From contig CAAGEZ010000010.1 of the NCBI GenBank assembly GCA_900768995.1, positions 1 to 47,095 on the forward strand: a stretch of 47,095 nucleotides of DNA, read 5' to 3'. The position numbers and the translations under genes are program-made. The DNA comes from Oscillospiraceae bacterium (GTDB lineage Bacteria; Bacillota; Clostridia; Oscillospirales; Ruminococcaceae). The notes under the pieces are model-generated. The model searched no databases. It was given only the letters and a program-made list of their open reading frames with translations, and had not been told where the DNA came from. Below, piece after piece: positions 40,920-47,095 of this stretch (positions within the stretch are counted from its first letter, which is position 1; each line of letters begins with the position of its first letter).

Positions 40920-41364
40920 ATTTAGTTCCTCCAGTCGGGTCGGTCAGGGTTATTTTTCTGCCGCCGTTTTCGGTAAGCTCAAGGGTCACGGTTATGGTCT
41001 TTCCGTCAAGCTCATCTTCGATATTTTCCGACCACTCTGCGGCAATTACCGCATCATCGGACATATAATCGAAAAAGCCCGTTGTTTCCAAGGCTTCGCC
41101 GCCGCTTATGCGGTACATATCAAAATGATAAAGGGACAGCCCCGCCCCGTGATACTCATTTACAATGGCAAAGGTGGGGGAGCAAACATTGTCATCCAGC
41201 CCCATTCCCATAGCAAGACCACGGGTAAATGTGGTCTTGCCCGCACCAAGCCCGCCTTTATATGCAATTACCTCTCCGCCAGTGAGACGCTTTCCGAGAC
41301 GTATCCCCGCCTCGATGGTCTCCTCGGGGGAGCTTGTGAATATTGTTTCCGAATAGGGTGCCAC
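40900..41364 (-). CDS. tsaE: tRNA t6A biosynthesis ATPase TsaE
   Basis: 154 residues. Walker A GGLGAGKTTFTRGLA, then SPTFAIVNEY and LYHFDMYRI, followed by AAEWSENI: all typical of TsaE. Hydrolyses ATP to recycle the TsaBD complex. GTG 41364 is preferred because AAAGGAG lies 5 nt upstream; ATG 41379 overlaps the GNAT stop (ATGA) but has no ribosome site, so the protein may be 5 residues longer. Confidence 0.94.
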   Translation of the reverse strand: MAPYSETIFTSSPEETIEAGIRLGKRLTGGEVIAYKGGLGAGKTTFTRGLAMGMGLDDNVCSPTFAIVNEYHGAGLSLYHFDMYRISGGEALETTGFFDYMSDDAVIAAEWSENIEDELDGKTITVTLELTENGGRKITLTDPTGGTKFAGTWN

Positions 41365-41375
41365 GGCTGCTCCTT

Positions 41376-42479
41376 TCATATGCTGCTGCCAATATTTCTG
41401 AGAAGCTCATCTGCGTCCGATGCTGCTTCAAGCAGGCTTTGCAGCTTGCCGCTGAGGTCATTGCCGTCAGATAATGTGCTTTCGTCAGCAGAAGATTTAT
41501 TTTCTTCGGCAGTTGGATTTCCGGAAAGCTCCTGTTCTGCTTCGGGTTCAGTGTATTCCGCTGTGCTTTCCGAATGAACAGAGTCATATTCCGCCTCTGC
41601 CTCGTCCGCCCCCGACATAAGCCGTGAAAGGCTGTTCTCTTCCGTCCTTTCGGGGCAGGCGATGCTTGCGGTGTTCATAGAGGGTGTAACGCTCATTATG
41701 CGGAATTTTTCGCAGAAAAAGCTGATGTCATCGTCCTCAAGGGAGCGTATCTTGTAGCGCTTTTTCTCCGCATAGCCGTATTTTTTCGTGCAGATTATAT
41801 CAAAGCCGAAAAGAGGCGTTCTCACACCGAGACAGCCAATTTCAAACTCGCTTACATTTTCAAAAATTATCTCGGAGCTGAACCTTACGGGAGAATTGCT
41901 GTAAAGGGTCATTCGGATAAAGGGCACCTTTACGCCCTCGCTGCCGATGCCACCGTAATAGCTGAAATCGCCGTATGCATCGAAGTTGTACCAGTAAAAA
42001 TCCTCGGAAAGGTCGGTTATCTGGTCAATTCCGTAAATATCCCCGAAGTTCTTTTTCAGAGCGCTGCGCTCCTCGCACTGGGGCATAGGCTTTCGCATAC
42101 CCACGGGCATTTTCTCGAAGCCCATTCCCTCGTACCAGGGGATAAGGCTGTCCTCGCAGAATATCTGAACACTAAGCTTGTAAAGCCCAGTCTGGCAGTA
42201 GTCAACGATGCGCTTGACTATCTCTGCGCCGATGCCGTGCCTGCGGTAATCGGTGCGGACGCATATGCCGCTCATAATTGCGGCAATAAGACCGTCCGAG
42301 GCAACACGTCCGAGACCCACGAGCTTGTCGCCGTCATAGGCATAGCAGGAATAAAAGCTGGCGTTTGCTTTTTCGATATCCTCATCGGTGTAGCCGCTGA
42401 GCTGATACCATTCGAGGGCTTTGTACAGATCGATAGTGTCTGTGGGCTTTTTTAGCTCCGATACGTATTCAATATCCAC
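41376..42479 (-). CDS. GNAT acetyltransferase with long C-terminal extension
   Basis: 367 residues, GTG start with GGGAGG 7 nt upstream. Residues 1-135 are a GNAT domain with the acetyl-CoA loop VRTDYRRHGIGAEIVKRIV and WYEGMGFEK. A second domain (about 150-280, FYWYNFDAYGDFSYYGGIG) is followed by an acidic disordered tail (285-340) and a short helix. Position before tsaE suggested RimI, but the loop and the extra domain do not look like RimI; substrate unknown. Confidence 0.82.
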   Translation of the reverse strand: MDIEYVSELKKPTDTIDLYKALEWYQLSGYTDEDIEKANASFYSCYAYDGDKLVGLGRVASDGLIAAIMSGICVRTDYRRHGIGAEIVKRIVDYCQTGLYKLSVQIFCEDSLIPWYEGMGFEKMPVGMRKPMPQCEERSALKKNFGDIYGIDQITDLSEDFYWYNFDAYGDFSYYGGIGSEGVKVPFIRMTLYSNSPVRFSSEIIFENVSEFEIGCLGVRTPLFGFDIICTKKYGYAEKKRYKIRSLEDDDISFFCEKFRIMSVTPSMNTASIACPERTEENSLSRLMSGADEAEAEYDSVHSESTAEYTEPEAEQELSGNPTAEENKSSADESTLSDGNDLSGKLQSLLEAASDADELLRNIGSSI

Positions 42480-42519
42480 AAAAAAACCTCCCGCCGCTTT
42501 CTTTATTTATATATATTTT

Positions 42520-42548
42520 ATTTTAACACAACAGAGCAGAAAGGTCAA
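42520..42548 (-). promoter_or_regulatory. Promoter of GNAT-tsaE-tsaB operon
   Basis: Minus strand TTGACC, 17-nt spacer, TAAAAT (complements at 42543-42548 and 42520-42525). Confidence 0.65.
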
Positions 42549-42608
42549 GCCATATTTTATGAATTGCGGTATATTTATATTCTTGGCGGATAAAATTACA
42601 ACAGCAGC

Positions 42609-42642
42609 AAAAAGGCACCCGAAGCTGTATGCTCCGAATGCC
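42609..42642 (-). terminator. Terminator after terD
   Basis: Minus strand GGCATTCGGAGC pairs with GCTTCGGGTGCC over 12 positions allowing G-U pairs, then TTTTTGC. Follows terD by 22 nt. Confidence 0.7.
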
Positions 42643-42664
42643 CTGATATCACTATAGTATGATT

Positions 42665-43246
42665 TTAGCCTGCGTTAAGTCCGAAATTAGCACAGAGAGC
42701 CGCAAGACCGCCTGAGAAGCCGCTGCCGACAGCATTGAACTTCCACTCGCCGCCGTTTCTGTAAAGCTCGCCTGCGATGATGGCTGTCTCAATGGAGAAG
42801 TCCTCGGAAAGATCATAGCGGATAAGCTCCGCACCTGTTGCATTGTCCAGGATGCGGATATATGCGTTGGAGACCTGTCCGAAATTCTGATTTCTCTTGT
42901 CAGCATCATAAATTGTAACGGTGAAGTCTATTTTCTGAATGCTTGCGGGGATTTTTGAGAGGTCAACGAGTATCTGCTCGTCATCGCCCTCGCCTTCGCC
43001 CGTTCTGTTGTCTCCTGTGGACTCAACGGAGCCGCTGGGGTGCTTCTGATTGCCGTAGAAAATAAAGTCGGAGTCATTTTCCGCCTTGCCCGAAGCGTTG
43101 AGCAGGAATGCGGAGGCATCAAGGTCAAATTCGCTGCCGCCGTCATACTTGTTTACGTCCCAGCCCAGACCTACGGTTATCTTGGAAAGTCCGGGGTTTG
43201 TTTTTGTCAGATCAATTTTCTGACCCTTCTGTAAGCTGATAGCCAT
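42665..43246 (-). CDS. terD: TerD family stress protein
   Basis: 193 residues, normal length. Starts MAISLQKGQKIDLTK; contains GLGWDVNKYDG, FDLDASAFLL, HPSGSVESTGDNRTGEGEGDDE (Asp-rich Ca-binding loop in two parts) and ELYRNGGEWKF. TerD proteins bind calcium and belong to the tellurite/phage/stress system. Here it is alone with its own promoter and terminator, but a YceG-like protein of the same wider system lies at 9729-12020. Confidence 0.93.
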   Translation of the reverse strand: MAISLQKGQKIDLTKTNPGLSKITVGLGWDVNKYDGGSEFDLDASAFLLNASGKAENDSDFIFYGNQKHPSGSVESTGDNRTGEGEGDDEQILVDLSKIPASIQKIDFTVTIYDADKRNQNFGQVSNAYIRILDNATGAELIRYDLSEDFSIETAIIAGELYRNGGEWKFNAVGSGFSGGLAALCANFGLNAG

Positions 43247-43312
43247 TTTAATTCCTCCTAAAAATAAATTTATCCGAAAATGTGAAACATATTTCCTTTG
43301 ACCGCTGACATT

Positions 43313-43341
43313 ATTATAACATATGTCAAAAATTCTGTCAA
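43313..43341 (-). promoter_or_regulatory. Promoter of terD
   Basis: Minus strand TTGACA, 17-nt spacer, TATAAT: full consensus. A second TTGACA-like motif lies inside the spacer. Confidence 0.8.
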
Positions 43342-43416
43342 TATTTTTCTTTTATAATAAGCAAATTTTAATTAAAATTTAATGGACACTGTTTATCATT
43401 ATTAACGGCATATTAC

Positions 43417-43445
43417 TTGACATTAAGCTCGTTTTATAGTAAAAT
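43417..43445 (+). promoter_or_regulatory. Promoter of ECF sigma operon
   Basis: TTGACA (43417-43422), 17-nt spacer, TAAAAT (43440-43445). Looks like a housekeeping promoter, not an ECF type. Confidence 0.65.
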
Positions 43446-43451
43446 AAATTA

Positions 43452-43771
43452 TATATTGGCTGTAAAAGTCTCCGCAAAAGAGATATTTCACTGTGGAGAG
43501 AAAAATGAGAAATACATTATGATCAATGACTATACAGACGATATCTGCCGAAAAAATGGTGATGATATATGAAATGTGCATAATGCTGATGCTAAAACGA
43601 TTTTGCTGATTGTGAGTTTATACAAATCAAAAAATCTTCTGCAACAGTTTGTGCCGTCATCGCCACTATATATATGACAGGGCTCAGAAAGAGCGGAACA
43701 TATATATAACTCGGTACGATGTCATATCAATCTGCCTTGCTGCAAAGGCGGGTGCGAGGTGATTCACTACT
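43452..43771 (+). other. Long leader of ECF sigma gene
   Basis: About 320 nt with no clear gene. GGAGAG precedes ATGAGAAATACATTATGA (from 43505), whose stop overlaps the ATG of a 17-codon frame (MINDYTDDICRKNGDDI), itself overlapping further tiny frames. Hairpin CAGGGCTC..GAGC is seen near 43680. Coding value of these small frames is doubtful. With the terD promoter this accounts for the gap 43247-43771. Confidence 0.35.
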
Positions 43772-44299
43772 ATGAGCTTGGATTTTACCGCCTCTGTAAG
43801 ACGTGCACAGGCGGGAGACCCGAAAGCGTTTGCCGAACTTTATTCCCTTGTTTACAAGGACTTGTACCGCATCGCTCTTCTGAACCTGAATAATCAACAC
43901 GACGCTTCCGACGTGGTTAGCGACACGGTGCTGGAAGCCTATTCCTCCATAACAAAGCTGAGGGACGAAAAAGCCTTTAAAGCCTGGATAACGAAGATCC
44001 TTACGGTAAAGATAAAAAACAAGCGCAGGGAGTATTCACAGATAAATAATTTCAGGGAAGAGCTTGATGACCTCGACGAGAAAAATATATCCGATACTGC
44101 CGCAGAAATAAATATTGACAGTATGAATGTTATGGAAGGATTCAGGCAGCTCAGTGCTGAGGAGCGTATGGTGTTGTCATTAAGCGTGGTTTCAGGCTAC
44201 AAAAGCGAAGAGATCGCCGGAATGTTCGGTACAAATGCAAACACCGTCCGTTCAAAGGTGGCACGAGCTAAATCAAAGCTGAAACAGCTTATAACTTAG
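43772..44299 (+). CDS. ECF RNA polymerase sigma factor
   Basis: 175 residues. Region 2 (FAELYSLVYKDLYRIALLNL, HDASDVVSDTVLEAY, AFKAWITKIL) and region 4 (LSAEERMVLSLSVVSGYKSE, NANTVRSKVARAKSKL) are clear; regions 1 and 3 are missing as in all ECF factors. Start ATG follows GAGGTGA. The next gene, 32 bp on, encodes a membrane protein with a small cytoplasmic N-terminus that is a likely anti-sigma. Confidence 0.92.
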   Translation: MSLDFTASVRRAQAGDPKAFAELYSLVYKDLYRIALLNLNNQHDASDVVSDTVLEAYSSITKLRDEKAFKAWITKILTVKIKNKRREYSQINNFREELDDLDEKNISDTAAEINIDSMNVMEGFRQLSAEERMVLSLSVVSGYKSEEIAGMFGTNANTVRSKVARAKSKLKQLIT

Positions 44300-44331
44300 A
44301 AATTATCTTTCAAAGAAAGGAGGTCGGAAGT

Positions 44332-46263
44332 ATGAGCTTTGACAGCGAGCTTAAAAAGGCTCTCGACAATATCGAGGTCCCCGAAGAGCTTATGCCTTAT
44401 AACATTGAGGCAATGCTCAGAAAGGCAGGAAAGCAGGAGATAAATACAGCGTCTGCCGAGGAAAGCTCCGTTAAGATATCCGCAAAGAGCGCAAAGCGTA
44501 CCGTTATTATGAGAACGCTGGCTGCCGCTGCGGCGTGCGTGGCTCTGGCTGCGGGCTTTACAGCATTCCGTGAGGAAAATGCAAAGCCTGTTGAGATAGA
44601 GAGCCAGAAGGAATACGAAGCTGTACAGGTACAGTCCTATGACGAGCTGTACAACATCTATACAGGCATTTACCTTAACGGTTCGGACGAAGCTGCAAAG
44701 GGTGCCGAAAACGGCGACGGCGTTGAGATAATTACCGATGAGGATACTGCAAACTCCGAAACGGGTATATCTGAGACCACCGAGACTACCCCTGCTATCA
44801 CAGAAGCCGCCCCTGCAACAGAAACAGAAAAAGCGCAGGAGACAATAGAAGCTGTGAGATCGGATTTTTCCGATGCTGATATCGTTAATAGCAATGATAA
44901 ATGTATCTACTACATCTGCGGCGGGACTCTTTATGCAGTCTCCAAGCAGGATATGACCGTTGTCGCCGAGATAACCGAGGAAGATCCGCCATTTGAAATG
45001 TATATAAGCGGAAACTCTTTGGTGCTTGTGGGTGAGCATACAGCTTCCGATCCCAAGGACAGCTCGGAGCATACAAGCGTTTGCGTGGATATATTTGATA
45101 TATCCGATGGTGCTCCCGTCCGTCTGAAGTCATATAAACAGAGCGGCGTTTATACATCTGCCCGCATTGATGATTCGGGTATCCTTTACCTTGTAACAGG
45201 TTATTCCGATTACCGTGCAGAGCCTCTTGATGAGACCGCCGATCTGGAAAGCTATGTTCCCTCCTATTACATAGAGGGAGAGAAAAAGTATGTTGCCGCT
45301 GAGGACATTATCGTTCCTCCCGGGGCAAACAATACCGATTATACCGTTATTTCCGCTGTAAAGTGCAGCGCTCCCGTAAATGTTACGGTGAAGGCAGTTC
45401 TCGGCAGCAGTGCTGATGCATATTGCTCGGATAATTCCCTTTACGTTGCGTCCTCGGGAACAAAGGACGGTGCTGTTTATACCTCCGTCACCTCCTTTGA
45501 TATTTCCGAAAACGGGCTTGTCTACAAGGCAAGCGGCTCTGTGGACGGCGAGCTTGTGAGTCGCTACAGTATGACAGAGGCTGACGGAAAATTCAGGATA
45601 GCCTGCCGTGCATACAACGAAAACGGTATGATGACCACGAATATTTATACTCTGGACAGTTCTCTCGGAATTATTTCCAAGTCTGAGGGTCTTCTCCCGG
45701 GAGTTATTGCAGGAGCTGTCAAGTTTGACGACAGCTATGCAAGTATATTTGAAAACGGCGCAACAGAGCCGTCTTTGGTAGTTGACCTTGACAAAACCGC
45801 TGATTCGGCTGACAAAGCAACCGGCTTTATGGCTGCGTATGTGAACAGCTTTGGCGATGACCTTATGGTTGGCATAACATCGGCCGGTGACAGTCTGAAG
45901 CTTGAGCTTTACGGCTCGGGTGACGGCGTTAAACTCAACGAAATAAGCTTCGCTCAGATGCAGGGCGTCACATCTCCCGCACTTACCGATAAAAAGGCAA
46001 TGCTCATTGATACCGAAAACGGCATTATCGGTATTCCCGTATCGGCAGCAACGGAATTCGGCGTTAAAAATCAGTATTACGTCTTTGGCTGCGATCAGAA
46101 CGGATTTACCGAAAAGGGCGTTTTCGAGTACAACGACCTTGATAACAGCTACCGCTTTGACAGAGCAGTTGTTACCGATGGAGTGCTTTACATCATCGGC
46201 AGCGGAAGAATGGTTTCCGTTTCACTTGCCGATATGACCGTTACCGAGGTCTTTGATTTCTGA
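44332..46263 (+). CDS. Membrane beta-propeller protein, probable anti-sigma sensor
   Basis: 643 residues; ATG follows a perfect AAAGGAGGT. A cytoplasmic N-terminus of about 55 residues (FDSELKKALDNIEVPEELMP) precedes one membrane helix (about 57-79), a Thr/Glu-rich linker (about 120-170), and a large outside domain (175-643) that resembles the bacterial secreted beta-propeller family (AVSKQDMTVVAEI, YISGNSLVLVGEH, IDDSGILYLVTGYSDYR, VTDGVLYIIGSG). The layout matches membrane anti-sigma factors, with the N-terminus holding sigma and the propeller as sensor. No zinc (ZAS) HxxxCxxC motif is seen in the N-terminus, so the anti-sigma part would be of another class. Confidence 0.75.
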   Translation: MSFDSELKKALDNIEVPEELMPYNIEAMLRKAGKQEINTASAEESSVKISAKSAKRTVIMRTLAAAAACVALAAGFTAFREENAKPVEIESQKEYEAVQVQSYDELYNIYTGIYLNGSDEAAKGAENGDGVEIITDEDTANSETGISETTETTPAITEAAPATETEKAQETIEAVRSDFSDADIVNSNDKCIYYICGGTLYAVSKQDMTVVAEITEEDPPFEMYISGNSLVLVGEHTASDPKDSSEHTSVCVDIFDISDGAPVRLKSYKQSGVYTSARIDDSGILYLVTGYSDYRAEPLDETADLESYVPSYYIEGEKKYVAAEDIIVPPGANNTDYTVISAVKCSAPVNVTVKAVLGSSADAYCSDNSLYVASSGTKDGAVYTSVTSFDISENGLVYKASGSVDGELVSRYSMTEADGKFRIACRAYNENGMMTTNIYTLDSSLGIISKSEGLLPGVIAGAVKFDDSYASIFENGATEPSLVVDLDKTADSADKATGFMAAYVNSFGDDLMVGITSAGDSLKLELYGSGDGVKLNEISFAQMQGVTSPALTDKKAMLIDTENGIIGIPVSAATEFGVKNQYYVFGCDQNGFTEKGVFEYNDLDNSYRFDRAVVTDGVLYIIGSGRMVSVSLADMTVTEVFDF

Positions 46264-46274
46264 TAGAAATAAGG

Positions 46275-46305
46275 GGTCGCCGCAGAAATGCGGCGGCTCT
46301 TTTTG
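46275..46305 (+). terminator. Terminator after ECF/propeller operon
   Basis: CGCCGCA/TGCGGCG stem, GAAA loop and T tract, 12 nt after the stop. Confidence 0.8.
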
Positions 46306-46325
46306 CTTATATTGTCAGATAATAT

Positions 46326-46922
46326 TTATATTATCATAGACAGCAGTATAAGTATTATCCCGCCCACAGGCACAGATGACAGGAAACTGAGCTTTGATGC
46401 GAGATATCTGCCGAGGAATGTTCCTGCGGCAATGGCGGCTGTTCCGAAAAGCAGTGAGCAGAGGAATATCATTGTGGGGGAGATGCCTGCAATGCCTGCG
46501 CTGATGCCCATAAAAACGGAATCCGCCGACAGAGCTATGCCCATAACCACAGCTTCCGCCACGGAAATGCTTTTTGAGTTGTCAGAATCGGATATCGATG
46601 GGTCATTCATAACTTCCGTGTAATGAAACGTACATCTTTTCAGGACAGACCTTTTCGGCAGCTTCTTTTTGATGCGTTTACCGAAAATTGAGTACAAACC
46701 AATTGTAAACAAAATTAGCTTCGGAATGTATATGCACTGCTCCAGCGGCAGCATTTTATCAACAGCTTCCGATAAAAATGCCGACAGCCACAGCACGGCT
46801 GCTCCCGAAAATGCCGCAGCAAGGGCAGATACGGCGGGGAATTTTATCCTCCCCGCACTTATCCCCACAGCTGCCGCAAAGATATCCGCTGAGGTTGCGG
46901 CTACGATGAGTAACAGTTCCAT
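46326..46922 (-). CDS. YtaF/MntP-like membrane protein
   Basis: 198 residues from ATG 46922, 6 nt after GAGGAG; the frame extends to a TTG at 46940. Six hydrophobic segments in two halves, each opening with a DUF204-type motif: TSADIFAAAVGISAG (N-half) and ALSADSVFMGISAG (C-half); the Asp residues are those used for cation binding in MntP. The halves are joined by a charged loop (about 85-120). This resembles sporulation membrane protein YtaF and manganese exporter MntP; YtaF is the closer fit by layout. Transport is inferred. Confidence 0.82.
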   Translation of the reverse strand: MELLLIVAATSADIFAAAVGISAGRIKFPAVSALAAAFSGAAVLWLSAFLSEAVDKMLPLEQCIYIPKLILFTIGLYSIFGKRIKKKLPKRSVLKRCTFHYTEVMNDPSISDSDNSKSISVAEAVVMGIALSADSVFMGISAGIAGISPTMIFLCSLLFGTAAIAAGTFLGRYLASKLSFLSSVPVGGIILILLSMII

Positions 46923-46986
46923 TGCACTCTCCTCGCTCAAATCAGGTCACACTTTCAGTCACACCATAGTGACCGTATCTCCTTTA

Positions 46987-47015
46987 TCATATGAATTGAA
47001 TAGATAAGAGCAAAA
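46987..47015 (-). promoter_or_regulatory. Putative promoter of YtaF/MntP-like gene
   Basis: Minus strand TTTGCT, 17-nt spacer, TATGAT (complement of 46987-46992). The short leader has GGTCAC that can pair with either of two downstream GTGAC copies. Confidence 0.45.
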
Positions 47016-47095
47016 CACCAAGCCACAAAACGAAATCAAACACACAAGAGAACTTTTAAAAGATCAAAGCAGGAAACAAGGCACAGCAAAGCAGA

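Noticed and set aside
41376..42479. RimI, often next to tsaB/tsaE
   Set aside because: The protein is 367 residues with a second domain and acidic tail, unlike the short RimI; called only a GNAT enzyme.
44296..45072. Minus-strand open frame of 258 codons
   Set aside because: Antisense of the beta-propeller protein, which has a perfect ribosome site and family features.

Overview
Low-to-medium GC Firmicute chromosome, most like a Ruminococcus or related member of the Oscillospiraceae. The signs are strong AGGAGG-type ribosome binding sites, many TTGACA-17-TATAAT promoters, lipoproteins with Thr/Glu-rich linkers, IreB, a YtaF-type membrane protein, clostripain-type peptidase and TerD/YceG-like stress proteins. 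The genus is inferred from style and gene content, not proven.

Left part (1-8.3 kb): the 3' end of an IS3-family element runs in from the left edge. Next is a c-di-GMP-I riboswitch with terminator in front of a soluble GAF hybrid histidine kinase, then a membrane hybrid histidine kinase, a 160-bp MITE-like palindrome, an unknown single-pass exported protein bracketed by two identical terminators, and a redox operon: DUF134-NifX fusion, small ferredoxin-thioredoxin-reductase-like protein, thioredoxin.

8.3-15.9 kb: a tightly packed three-gene unit (trypsin-like protease with an unusual N-terminal domain, a large YceG-like protein, a propeller-like membrane protein), an L,D-transpeptidase, and on the minus strand a DtxR-type regulator with an HD-GYP protein and a likely operator.

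16-23 kb (all minus): two paralogous DUF4230 proteins, a large STAND/LuxR regulator, a clostripain-family lipoprotein and an acidic-repeat lipoprotein. A 19-bp element sits directly over the -35 of two divergent, distant promoters (near 19.94 and 23.08 kb).

23-29 kb: rpmG-secE-nusG-rplK-rplA, ended by a terminator without rplJ/rplL; then a cytidylate-kinase-like gene behind a structured leader, a DEDDh exonuclease and a complete IS3-family element inverted relative to the copy at the left edge.

28.8-47 kb: gltB-gltD (minus) with a hairpin MITE in the leader; a two-gene envelope operon (coiled-coil membrane protein, VanY-type carboxypeptidase); ireB; a PdaA-like deacetylase; a minus-strand operon GNAT-tsaE-tsaB followed by a DUF3990/DUF3791 pair that looks like an ADP-ribosyltransferase toxin-antitoxin; terD; an ECF sigma factor with a membrane beta-propeller protein likely to be its anti-sigma sensor; and a YtaF/MntP-like membrane protein.

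The best candidates for new biology are the protease/YceG-like/propeller unit, the ECF sigma/beta-propeller pair, the shared 19-bp promoter element, and the DUF3990/DUF3791 pair attached to the tRNA t6A operon. No rRNA, tRNA or CRISPR array was recognised.
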